The position numbers and the translations under genes were made by a program. DNA of 51,060 bases from Vineibacter terrae (GTDB lineage Bacteria > Pseudomonadota > Alphaproteobacteria > Reyranellales > Reyranellaceae): positions 1-51,060 of the forward strand of contig NZ_VDUZ01000062.1 of assembly GCF_008039615.1 (NCBI RefSeq), given 5' to 3'. Positions 18,959 to 26,312 of this stretch are shown here, in pieces. The first letter of the stretch is position 1, and every line of letters begins with the position of its first letter. The notes under the pieces were generated by a model that saw only the letters and a list, made by a program, of their open reading frames with translations, was not told where the DNA came from and searched no databases.

Positions 18959-19235
18959 CATGACCATGAGGACCGTGTCCATTCGCGATGCCAAGAACCG
19001 CCTGACCGAGCTGGCCCGCGAGGTGGAACGCGGCGAGACGATTGTCGTTACCCGCAATGGCCGGCCGGTCTTCGATCTCGTGCCACACAGCAAGCGCGGC
19101 GGCTTGAACCTCGCCGCCGGCGAGGCTTATCTGAGGGCGAAGGGGATCAAGAGCCCGGTGCCCTTCATCGCGGAGGATTTCGATGCGCCGCTTCCGGAGG
19201 ACTTTCTTCTCCGCAAGCTGCCCCGCCCTCGATGA
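18948..19235 (+). CDS. Type II antitoxin, Phd/YefM family
   Basis: 95 residues at most. The N-terminal MRTVSIRDAKNRLTELAREV and GETIVVTRNGRPVFDLVP are the DNA-binding dimer fold of Phd/YefM antitoxins; the C-terminal tail (FDAPLPEDFLLRKL) would wrap the toxin. Three starts are possible: GTG 18948, ATG 18960 and ATG 18966. The promoter at 18930-18958 would give a transcript beginning at about 18965, so ATG 18966 (89 residues), as a leaderless or near-leaderless message, is attractive. The stop overlaps the toxin start by four bases (ATGA), so the pair is translationally coupled. It neutralises the PIN toxin and represses its own operon. Confidence 0.9.
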   Translation: MATIMTMRTVSIRDAKNRLTELAREVERGETIVVTRNGRPVFDLVPHSKRGGLNLAAGEAYLRAKGIKSPVPFIAEDFDAPLPEDFLLRKLPRPR

Positions 19236-19618
19236 GAGTCCTTCTTGATACGCATGTTGTCCTGGGACTGCTGCGGCGGAGCCTGGGAAAGCAGCATCCC
19301 GACATCGCGCGCCGCCTCGCCGATCCATCGATCACGGGCTTTGTCAGCGTCGCCAGCCTCTGGGAAGCTGCGATCAAGACTCGGCTTGGAAAGTTGGACC
19401 CTGGCATGCCGCTCCAGGACATCGCCGGGTATCTCGACGCGCTCGGGATTTCCATCCTGCCGATCCAGACGAGCCACGTGGTCGTTGCTGCTGTCCCCGA
19501 ACCGGATACCCGCGATCCGTTTGATCGCCTCCTGCTGGCTCAATGCCAGGTCGAAAACCTGAAGCTCGTGACGGTGGACCGCGCGCTGTTCACTCATCCC
19601 TTGGCATTGATGACCTAG
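19232..19618 (+). CDS. PIN-domain type II toxin (VapC-like ribonuclease)
   Basis: 128-residue PIN domain, the normal toxin size; PIN toxins cut RNA (often tRNA or rRNA) with Mg2+ when the antitoxin is degraded. The acidic site is present: Asp in MRVLLDTHV (residue 6), Glu in ASLWEAAIK, Asp in DTRDPFDRLL and Asp in LVTVDRALF. The start ATG at 19232 overlaps the antitoxin stop. In the branch with SLWEAAIK and DPFDRLL motifs, members are commonly paired with Phd-type antitoxins, as here. No frameshift is seen, so the system appears intact although the DNA to its right is full of relics. Confidence 0.92.
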   Translation: MRVLLDTHVVLGLLRRSLGKQHPDIARRLADPSITGFVSVASLWEAAIKTRLGKLDPGMPLQDIAGYLDALGISILPIQTSHVVVAAVPEPDTRDPFDRLLLAQCQVENLKLVTVDRALFTHPLALMT

Positions 19619-20235
19619 TGCTGATCGCGCTGGTGCGGATCATCAGTTAGTCAATCAGCCAGCCGTGGACCAATTCCAACGATCGACGCTGCACCGATCC
19701 GGGGCATGCTCCATGGCGCTTTTCCGGCGTGATCCTGATGCAGTACCTTCGCTCGTCACTCGTCGCTAGCAGGGGTGTCCCATGAAGTATGTGGTTAGAG
19801 GTCCGAGAGGATTTCTGGCGCCCCCACGCTGATGAAGTTCAGTGGACCAAGGACAAGCGATGGCGATGCAGTACGGCGAAGGCGTTCAGTTGCTGCCATA
19901 TGACAAGGCATGACCGAAGGTAGCCGCCGATGCGGTTCGTCCGATCCGTCGCCATCCACACCCTGTTGCCGCCAGCGCCGTTGCCTTCATCGCCGCTGCG
20001 GCAGCAGAGCCGCGCGTCATCACAGGCACTGTCACGCATGTGCGGAATGGTGACACCATCGTGGTCGGAACCACGGGCTGGGCCGCGACTGCCCGCACTT
20101 TCTCCCATGGCGGTTAGGCCGCTCTTTGATCAGTCGCGTGCGGTCGCGGCGATGTCGCTGCCGGCCTACTACTTCAGGCGCTGATGACTGTGGCCGGTTG
20201 ATCCGGTCGAACCATCAGTCTTTGCCTCGTCGGCT
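19619..20235. other. Relic-rich intergenic stretch
   Basis: About 600 bases between the toxin and a small membrane protein. It holds a 17-codon ORF with a good AGGGG site (ATG 19782, stop at 19830-19832) that seems to continue in another frame (ATG 19860 to stop at 19911-19913), and the nuclease relic listed separately. Both look like genes broken by frameshifts. Confidence 0.5.
19932..20117 (+). pseudogene. N-terminal relic of a secreted SNase-like (thermonuclease) protein
   Basis: This frame reads a hydrophobic signal-like run (AASAVAFIAAAAAEP) followed by VITGTVTHVRNGDTIVVG. That is the first beta-strand motif of staphylococcal-nuclease-like proteins (V.G.V..V.DGDT), with the usual Asp changed to Asn. 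It stops after about 62 codons, while the domain needs about 130, and no start codon with a binding site is in frame; the ATG at 19930 is in another frame. Hence a truncated, decayed copy. Confidence 0.6.
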
Positions 20236-20631
20236 TCAGCTTGCGGGAGTTGCGACGCTGAAAGGCGCTGGTACCAAGCCGGCGCCGATGGCCGCCTGAA
20301 GCCTTTGATGATCCAGCCGGCTGGTAACGCCGACCAGCCATCCCCCTACCAGCAGGATCACGGGAAGGGTGAGCGTGCGGGTGATGACGTACCAGATGAA
20401 TGTCCATCGGGCATCGATATACTGGGCTTCCTTGTCGATGGCGCAATCAGCCCACGTGTTGAAATCTGCCTTGCTGTCGTGGAGCGCGTCGCACCAAGCC
20501 ATGGCCCGTTGCTGGGTGGACTCGAACACATCGGACCACCCGGGTACGTCGCGACCCCCCCACAGGCTGAAGCCGACAAGGCAAAGGCTGACGATCAGCC
20601 AGAGCCGGAAAAAGCCGACTCGCCAGTTCAT
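20236..20631 (-). CDS. Small hypothetical membrane protein
   Basis: 131 residues with two hydrophobic helices: FFRLWLIVSLCLVGFSLWG near the N-terminus and TFIWYVITRTLTLPVILLVG near residue 90. Between them is an extracytoplasmic stretch containing two Cys (CDALHDSKADFNTWADC) that could form a disulfide. The general pattern (MNWRVGFFRLW, then a second helix ending VGGWLVGV) is seen in small uncharacterised alphaproteobacterial inner-membrane proteins. The Shine-Dalgarno-like AGGGGG lies rather far upstream (about 13 bases). No operon partner; it sits at the edge of the IS-relic island. Confidence 0.6.
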   Translation of the reverse strand: MNWRVGFFRLWLIVSLCLVGFSLWGGRDVPGWSDVFESTQQRAMAWCDALHDSKADFNTWADCAIDKEAQYIDARWTFIWYVITRTLTLPVILLVGGWLVGVTSRLDHQRLQAAIGAGLVPAPFSVATPAS

Positions 20632-20823
20632 GGATTGATCGGTACCCCCTCTGTCAGCGGGGCGATTGTATCACAGCTGCCAACCAAGATCGGCCGTGTG
20701 CTGCTCGCATTGGGGAATTTCCGCCTCTACTCGTTCCACGCGGTCGCGCGCACAGGAAGTCGATCGTGATTAGACCATGAGCCGGGCCGCAGAAATGGCG
20801 GAAAGTACGGGTTGTCGCGAGCT

Positions 20824-20973
20824 CTATAACGGCAGGAGTTCAAGTTTGGGCGCGCTGATCGGACCGGACTTGCGAACTTCGCCGCCGAGATAGCTTTCGG
20901 GCGATCTCCTTGAACCAGGCCTGCCCGACCGCGCCAGCGTGGTGGTGGTGGTGGTGGTGGTTTTCAGGCTCAT
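20824..20973 (-). CDS. Short ORF with an eight-Thr (or His) tract, possibly frameshifted
   Basis: 49 codons starting ATG AGC CTG AAA, followed by seven ACC codons and one ACG (poly-Thr). AAGAGAG lies about nine bases upstream. In the +1-related frame the same DNA reads seven His and then AGAVGQAWFKEIARK, which looks more protein-like; near the end the Thr frame again looks better (ESYLGGEVRKSGPISAPKL). This suggests one short His-rich gene with a frameshift near 20885-20905. I do not recognise it. It could be a metal-binding peptide or just a triplet-repeat expansion next to IS debris. Confidence 0.3.
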   Translation of the reverse strand: MSLKTTTTTTTTLARSGRPGSRRSPESYLGGEVRKSGPISAPKLELLPL

Positions 20974-21002
20974 AGGTCCGCTCTCTTGAGAATGTGCGCC
21001 TG

Positions 21003-21290
21003 CTATAGCAGGCGCTTGTTGAGCCGGGTGGCGATGTGGCGAAGGCTGGAGGGTGCTGATGCCAGACTTTGCCGTCGAGAGTGGCGCCGCCTTTCTCCCC
21101 CTCGATCTTTGCGCGGCCGGTTTTCGGATCTCGCACGATGCCGGCCTCGCGCTCGCCGCGGCGGATGGCGCGGCGCACGCGATCAATGTGCAGAGAGGCC
21201 TTGCTCTCGCGATAGAGCGGATTGTTGGTAAGCGCTGTTGTGAGCCCACCTTGGCTTAGGCCTGTCTGATTTCCGATGATGCCGGTCCTC
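21003..21290 (-). pseudogene. Decayed gene fragment of unknown family
   Basis: The minus-strand frame reads coherently (TGLSQGGLTTALTNNPLYRE, then RRAIRRGEREAGIVRDPKTG). It then seems to shift frame into SSLRHIATRLNKRLL followed by a stop. There is no start codon with a binding site; the left part is cut by the IS66 fragment. The first segment faintly resembles helix-turn-helix antitoxins, but I cannot assign it. Confidence 0.3.
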
Positions 21291-21526
21291 AAGGAGGCAT
21301 TGGGCATCATCTCTTCGCCGGCAGCGACGGCGGCGCCGAGCCCTGGGTCATCCTTGTGCCGCTCATTGAGACCTGCAAGCTCAACGCCATCGACCCCGAG
21401 GCCTATCTCGCCTGGCTCTTCGGCAAGCTCGCTCATCCGCGGCGCCTGGCCGACGTCGACGAGCTGCTGCCCTGGGCTTACGCGGCCCCTCTCAAAGCCA
21501 CCCGCGCTGTCTCGGCTGCCGCGTAG
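21290..21526 (+). pseudogene. IS66-family transposase, 3' fragment
   Basis: The frame reads LFAGSDGGAEPWVILVPLIE, then TCKLNAIDPEAYLAWLFGKL and ends near VDELLPWAYA. This is the characteristic C-terminal end of IS66 transposases (about 500 residues), of which only about 75 remain. The 5' four-fifths and the accessory genes are missing, so it cannot act. Confidence 0.85.
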
Positions 21527-21563
21527 GCCCGCGGCCGGCCTGTGGTGCCGGAACAACGCTTAC
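21290..21563. mobile_element. IS66-type insertion sequence remnant with right end
   Basis: Read inwards from 21563, the end is GTAAGCGTTGTTCCGGCACC, the usual IS66 terminal repeat. The left end is lost. The ISAzo13-like element begins within about 40 bases of this end, so one IS may have landed next to or in the other. Confidence 0.75.
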
Positions 21564-21599
21564 GCTTAGGGTCTGACGCGAAACGAACGCGTCAAGGTG

Positions 21600-22862
21600 G
21601 GGGTCGCTGCCGTGGCGCGATGATCTAGTTCCAGTCGCCGTGGAAGGCATGGTGCTGGAGGTTGAGGGTGGCCATCTCGGCGTCGCTGACCTCGATGCCT
21701 TTGGGGTAGCGGCCGCGGTCGATGTCGCAGGCGACGGTGAGGCCGGTCGCGGTGGTTGTGGCACTGATCAGCTGGATGATGACCTGATGGCTGACGAGCG
21801 GCTTGCCGCGCCAATTCTGCGAGATGTAGGCGAAGAGGCGATGCTCGATCTTGTTCCACTTGCTGGTGCCGGGCGGCAGATGAGCGACCGTCACGGCCAG
21901 CCCGGTCTCGTCGGCAAAGCGCTGCAGCTCGCGCTTCCAGAGGCGGACGCACACACCGTTGCTGCTGCCGCAGTCGGCGGTGATGGTGAGGCGCCGGGCC
22001 CGGGGATAGCGCGCCGTGCCCAGCCGCTGCCACCAGCGCCGGATGCTCTCGACCGCGAAGGCCGCGGTATCGGCATCGATCCCAACATTGATCCAGCCGG
22101 CATTGGCGGCGATGTCGTAGACCCCATAAGGGGCGACCCTTGCCCAAGCTCTTGATCTCGAAGTCGTGAACCCGCACCGCCTCGGGATCGCCGGCCCGAC
22201 GCAGCTCGCGACCGCCATTCTTGAAATCGCCGACCAACTCCTTCTTCTTGGTGTCGACCGAGATCGCCGGCTCGCCGGCGACGATCGTCGCCTTCACCAC
22301 GGCATTGATGTGCGCGAACTGCGCGTCGCGGTCGGGATGGTTGGTTCCCTCCCGGGTCTTGCGGTTCGCCTGACAGCTGTACTTCAGCTCGCGCAGCAAA
22401 AGCCCGACCAGCTTCTGGCTCACCTCGAAGCCTTGCCCGCGCAAGGCCGCCACAAGGTGGCGCTGGCTCCCCTGCGCTGGGTGAGCCGCAGCCAGCGCAG
22501 GGGAGCCTGCGGATCGCCGCGGATCGCGTCCTCGATCAGCCCTTCCAGGGCCGCCACCAGTCCCGGCTGGCGCTCCACCGCCCTCTTGCGCCCGGCGCCG
22601 CCACGACGCACCCGCCGACCAAGCGCGTTGCTCGCCGTCTTCAGCTCGGCAATACCCCGATTGATCGTGCTGCGCGCGATCCCCGTCGCCGCTGCACCGC
22701 CGTCACGCCGCCATACCCAAACGCGATCGCCTCGTTCGCCGCATACAACCGGCGCCCGCGCTCGTCGAGGAACGGCTCGATCCGCGCAAACTGCGCTTGA
22801 AGGCGGGCAATATCGATCACCCATCCAACATATCGCCATCGCACCGCCCACGGCAGCCATAT
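21600..22862. mobile_element. ISAzo13-like insertion sequence
   Basis: Bounded by imperfect terminal inverted repeats: GCTGCCGTGG at 21606-21615 and its complement CCACGGCAGC at 22848-22857, each followed inward by a GCGATG-containing stretch. The exact ends and target duplication could not be fixed by eye. It contains one broken transposase gene. Confidence 0.65.
21625..22820 (-). pseudogene. ISAzo13-like transposase, broken by three frameshifts
   Basis: Pieces in order form one ISAzo13 transposase of about 400 residues. They are IDIARLQAQFARIEPFLDER up to GYGGVTAVQR; then ATGIARSTINRGIAELKTAS up to LRWLRLTQR; then RGQGFEVSQKLVGLLLREL up to HDFEIKSLGKG; and finally VAPYGVYDIAANAGWINVGI to the stop at 21625. 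Reading must change frame near 22690, 22460 and 22140. DDE-type motifs (ITADCGSSNG, PPGTSKWNKIEHRLF) are present. Length and conservation show recent decay. The likely start is a GTG at 22820. Confidence 0.88.
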
Positions 22863-23486
22863 CTCGATTCCATCCTGGCGTTCTTACCGCCCGATCGATT
22901 CGACAATTTCGCGGCGGATCCTTACCAGCTGACGGCGCCACCGTCTTCACGGCGCGCGCCGCCCCGGCGACAGACAAAGCCTGTGGCAAAAGGATTCTTC
23001 GTTTCCAACCTGCGGCCTACAGGGCGTTGACGACGCAAAGCATGATGCAATCGACAGCATTGCAGGCTGCTGTATTTGCACACTCCAGAATCCTACCTGG
23101 AGAGGGCATGCTGCACCGGCCAAGAACGATTGGAAGATCTTCTGCGGCAGCGGTCCTATCAAGGATCCGATGGCGGCCGCCATCATTTCCACGGAGGAAA
23201 AAATACAACCGAAACCGGACGAAATGGCGCTGGCACCACTTGTTATCGTCATAGTATCTGCGGCAGTGGTGCCCTGGCACATCCCTGGATATGCAAGGGA
23301 AACGGTTCGTGTGAGTCTGGTTCGGTGCCGTCGCGTGCTCACCTCAAGCCTCCCCGATCACGCGCGCGAGCATCGCTCAGCGTCCCTGCCATCGATGACG
23401 TCCCGCCGCGGTTGGGCCGCGAAGAATTTCCGCACGCCCAAAAGCTGGCCGCGCGGCGGCCGGTGACAGTCGGGCCGTCCACCGCC
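22821..23486. other. Intergenic stretch right of the IS island
   Basis: Contains the second 40-base repeat (22920-22959) and an AT-richer segment around 23040-23290. One plus-strand frame from ATG 23170, preceded by a weak purine run, reads MAAAIISTEEKIQPKPDEM and then a hydrophobic run, but continues into unlikely sequence. On the minus strand the same DNA gives other open frames. I cannot support a gene. Confidence 0.4.
22920..22959. repeat. 40-base dispersed repeat, copy 2
   Basis: Matches 18871-18910 at 37 of 40 positions, same orientation. Lies just outside the ISAzo13-like element. Confidence 0.75.
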
Positions 23487-23834
23487 ATGCGAGCCGTGGC
23501 GCCGGAAAGATCGGAGCGGATCCGCGCCATGCTGCGCGAGCACAAGGTGCGCGCCCGCATCTTCGGCGGCAGCGCATTGAGCGATCCGGGCTGGACGATG
23601 CTGCTCGACCTCATGCTGTCGCATCTCGAGGGCCGGCAGACATACCTGACCAGCCTGTGCGTCGCCTCGGGCCTGCCGACGACCAACGCCAAGAGGCGCG
23701 TCACACAGCTGATCACTGACGGCCTGGTGCAGCGCGAGAACGACCGGTCCGACCGGCGACGGGTGCTGCTCACGCTGACGGACCGCGGCCTGGAAGGTTT
23801 GTCGGCGTATCTCGACCAGATCGAGCGCCGCTGA
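23487..23834 (+). CDS. Winged-helix (MarR-like) transcriptional regulator
   Basis: 115-residue winged-helix protein. GGSALSDPGWTMLLDLMLSH, SVASGLPTTNAKRRVTQL-like recognition helix (here CVASGLPTTNAKRRVTQLI) and DRSDRRRVLLTLTDRG (the wing) give the MarR pattern in a short form seen in alphaproteobacterial regulators that begin with an FGGSAL-type motif. The frame is open much further upstream, but the coding signal begins near the ATG at 23487; no strong ribosome-binding site was found, so the start is uncertain. It converges with the MFS gene, leaving only 14 bases between the stops. Its target is unknown. Confidence 0.75.
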   Translation: MRAVAPERSERIRAMLREHKVRARIFGGSALSDPGWTMLLDLMLSHLEGRQTYLTSLCVASGLPTTNAKRRVTQLITDGLVQRENDRSDRRRVLLTLTDRGLEGLSAYLDQIERR

Positions 23835-23848
23835 GGCCGTCGCGTCCG

Positions 23849-25042
23849 TCAGCGCCCGCCGGCCGCGACCGGCTTCGCCTCCCGGATCAGCAGCCCGCCC
23901 TGCCACCGTCGCGCCAGGACGACCGCCGCGACGAGCCCGATCACCGTCAGCACCGTCATCGCCAGGTAGGCCTGCGTGCCGACCCGCTCGTAGAGCACGC
24001 CCGACACCTGATAGATCAGCGCCACCGGCAATCCGTTGGCGAGGCCGTAGTAGAGGCTCTGGGCCAGGGTCATGGCGCCGGCCGGCACCGCACGCTGCAG
24101 GAACGTCATCGCCGCCAGATGCGTGGCGCCGAACGTGAGGCCGTGCAGCGCCTGCAGCACCAGCAGCGCCGGCAGCGATTCGCCCAACACCGGCATCAGG
24201 GTCCAGCGCACGATGCCGGCACCGGCGCCCAGCAGCATCATGCGCACCGCGCCCAGGCGCGCCGTCACCGCGGCGGCGAAGAAGAACAGCGCGATCTCGG
24301 CCAGGATGCCCTCGGCCCAGAGCACGCTGATCATGCCGTCGCTGATGCCGGCCGCGCGCCAGGCGATGGTGCCGAAGCTGTAGACGACGGCGTGGCTGGC
24401 CTGCGTGCAGCCCACCGCGATCAGGAACAGCACGAAGGCCGGCTGCCGCAGCAGGTCGCGCGCCGCAACCGCCCGCGGCGGCGCGCTTGCCGACGGCGGG
24501 TCCGGCCGCGCCGGCATCGGCAGCCACAGGATGCAGGGCGCCAGCAGCAGCGCGCCGATCAGCGACAGGTAGAGCACCCAGGGCACGCCGATGCCGGCCA
24601 CCGCGGTGCCGGCCGCGACGGCGCCGGCGATGAAGGCCACAGAGCCCCAGACGCGCACGCGGCCATAGTCGAGGCCGTGCTGGCGCGTGGCGTTGACGGC
24701 CACGCCCTCGCCCAGCGACAGCAGCGGATGCCAGGTCGCGCCCCACACCAGCGTCGCCAGCCACAGCGGCCAGAAGCCGTAGGCCCATTCCTGCGCCGCC
24801 AGCGCCGCCACGGCCGCGGCCAGCAGCGCCAGCATCAGCGGCCGCTGGCGCGCCATGCGATGCGCCAGCCAGCCGATGGCCAGGGTGGCCACGACCGTGA
24901 CCAGCTGCCGGCTCATGTAGATCGTGCCGATCTGGGCTGCATCGGCGCCGTGCGACTGCAGCCACACCGACCAGTAGCTCATGCCGACGCCGGCAACGAA
25001 GAAATAAGCGGCGCCGTATGAGGCCAGACGCAGCGCGATCAT
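23849..25042 (-). CDS. MFS transporter, HcaT/phenylpropionate-permease-like
   Basis: 397-residue major facilitator with about 12 helices. The N-terminus (GMSYWSVWLQSHGADAAQIG) and the MSRQLVTVVATLAIGWLAHR segment fit the 3-phenylpropionic acid transporter-like (HcaT, MFS_1-like) branch. The ATG at 25042 has GGGGAG just upstream. It follows the CoA-transferase gene on the same strand after 37 bases that hold a small C/G-rich palindrome, so the two are likely one operon. An aromatic or other organic acid imported here could be activated by the CoA-transferase; the substrate is inferred only. Confidence 0.88.
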   Translation of the reverse strand: MIALRLASYGAAYFFVAGVGMSYWSVWLQSHGADAAQIGTIYMSRQLVTVVATLAIGWLAHRMARQRPLMLALLAAAVAALAAQEWAYGFWPLWLATLVWGATWHPLLSLGEGVAVNATRQHGLDYGRVRVWGSVAFIAGAVAAGTAVAGIGVPWVLYLSLIGALLLAPCILWLPMPARPDPPSASAPPRAVAARDLLRQPAFVLFLIAVGCTQASHAVVYSFGTIAWRAAGISDGMISVLWAEGILAEIALFFFAAAVTARLGAVRMMLLGAGAGIVRWTLMPVLGESLPALLVLQALHGLTFGATHLAAMTFLQRAVPAGAMTLAQSLYYGLANGLPVALIYQVSGVLYERVGTQAYLAMTVLTVIGLVAAVVLARRWQGGLLIREAKPVAAGGR

Positions 25043-25079
25043 GGTCTCCCCCCGCCGCCCGCGAAGCGGGGGGGAGAGC
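25043..25079. repeat. Short CTCCCC palindrome between genes
   Basis: Arms GTCTCCCCCCG-like and CGGGGGGGAGAG-like with a CGCCCGCGAAG centre. It belongs to the same broad class of CTCCC/GGGAG palindromes as 28011-28165 and 30757-30960. Confidence 0.5.
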
Positions 25080-26204
25080 TCACGCCGCGAACTCGGCGCG
25101 GACCTTGGCGGTGTGCTCGCCCAGGGCGGGGACCTTGGCCAGGGGCTGGACAGCGCCGTCGACCGTGGCGGCCAGGGACGGCAGCGAGACCATGCCCTGG
25201 TCGGTCGCGATGGTCGTGCGCCGCACCTGCGGGTGCGTCGCCAGATCGCGCAGCGCGCTGACGCGGGCATAGGCGATCTGCGCCGCGTCGAGCCTGGCGG
25301 TGATGGTGTCCCAGGTGTGGCGGCGGAAGACCTCGCTCACGATGGCATTGGTCTCGTCGCGCACGGCGTTGCGGGCGGCATTGGTGGCGAAGCGCGGATC
25401 CTTCACCATGTCGGGCCGGTCGAGCACGCCGGTGCACAGGCGCAGCCACTCCTTGTCGTTCTGGATCGAGATCAGGATCGGCACCTCGTCGCCCGTCGGG
25501 TAGATGCCGTAGGGCGCGATGAAGGGATGCGTCAGCCCCAGCCGCGGCCAGTCGTAGGAATCGTATTCCCACGACATCAGCGGAATCGCCATCCACTCGG
25601 CCATCGACGAGAACAGCGACACGTCGATATGCCGGCCCTGCCCGGTGCGCGCCCGCGCCAGCAGCGCCTCCAGGATGGCGGCATGAGCGTACATGCCAGT
25701 GCCGATATCGGTGGCCGAGATGCCGACGCGGCCGGGCGCGTGCGGCGAGCCGGTGATCGAGGCCAGGCCCGATTCGGCCTGCACCAGGAGATCGTAGGCC
25801 CGCCTTTCGCGGTAGGGACCGAAATCGCCGTAGCCGGAGATGTCGACCGTGATCAGCCGCGGGTGGCGGGCGCGCATATCGGCGGCGCCGAAGCCGGCGC
25901 GCGACGCGGCGCCCGGCGCCAGGTTCTGGATCAGCACGTCGGCCTTGGCGATCATGCGCTGCAAAAGCGCCAGGTCGCCGGGCTGCTTGAAGTCGAGGCA
26001 GACCGACTCCTTGCCGCGATTGAGGAAGACGAAATAGGCGCTCTGGCCATGCACGTGATGATCGTAGCCGCGCGCGAAATCGCCCTCGGGCCGCTCGATC
26101 TTGATCACCCGCGCGCCGGCGTCGGCCAGGCGGGCTGCGCAATAGGGCGCCGCGACAGCCTGCTCGACCGAAATCACCAGGACGCCATCCAGCGCACCGG
26201 ACAT
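25080..26204 (-). CDS. Family III CoA-transferase (CaiB/BaiF type)
   Basis: 374-residue CaiB/BaiF CoA-transferase, which moves CoA between a donor thioester and a carboxylic acid through an aspartyl-CoA intermediate in the cytoplasm. GVLVISVEQAVAAPYCAARL is the usual N-terminus; IKIERPEGDFARGYD binds CoA; the catalytic Asp166 lies in GISATDIGTGMYAH; and RTGQGRHIDVSLFSSMAEWM follows. GGAGAG before the ATG at 26204 fixes the start. Downstream lies an MFS transporter on the same strand; upstream, divergent, is the aconitase X pair. Members of this class act on succinyl-, citramalyl-, mesaconyl- or carnitine-type acids; the pairing suggests a hydroxy- or unsaturated acid. Confidence 0.93.
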   Translation of the reverse strand: MSGALDGVLVISVEQAVAAPYCAARLADAGARVIKIERPEGDFARGYDHHVHGQSAYFVFLNRGKESVCLDFKQPGDLALLQRMIAKADVLIQNLAPGAASRAGFGAADMRARHPRLITVDISGYGDFGPYRERRAYDLLVQAESGLASITGSPHAPGRVGISATDIGTGMYAHAAILEALLARARTGQGRHIDVSLFSSMAEWMAIPLMSWEYDSYDWPRLGLTHPFIAPYGIYPTGDEVPILISIQNDKEWLRLCTGVLDRPDMVKDPRFATNAARNAVRDETNAIVSEVFRRHTWDTITARLDAAQIAYARVSALRDLATHPQVRRTTIATDQGMVSLPSLAATVDGAVQPLAKVPALGEHTAKVRAEFAA

Positions 26205-26312
26205 GATGGTACTCTCCGCCTGTAGGAAAAAATGCGATGCGGCCGGCACCATGCCGGCCGCGGGACGGTTTGACAATTGCCCCCGGCGCATGACCGAGGC
26301 CATAGTCGGCAC
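26205..26312. promoter_or_regulatory. Divergent promoter region of CoA-transferase and aconitase X genes
   Basis: 108 bases with a GC-rich inverted repeat (CGGCCGGCA / TGCCGGCCG, about 26237-26259) and a TTGACA near 26270. No clear -10 box. It likely holds a shared operator. Confidence 0.4.

Noticed and set aside
23170-23466. 98-codon ORF right of the IS island
   Set aside because: The N-terminus looks partly plausible, but the second half overlaps the leader of the winged-helix gene and has poor codon use; no family is recognised.
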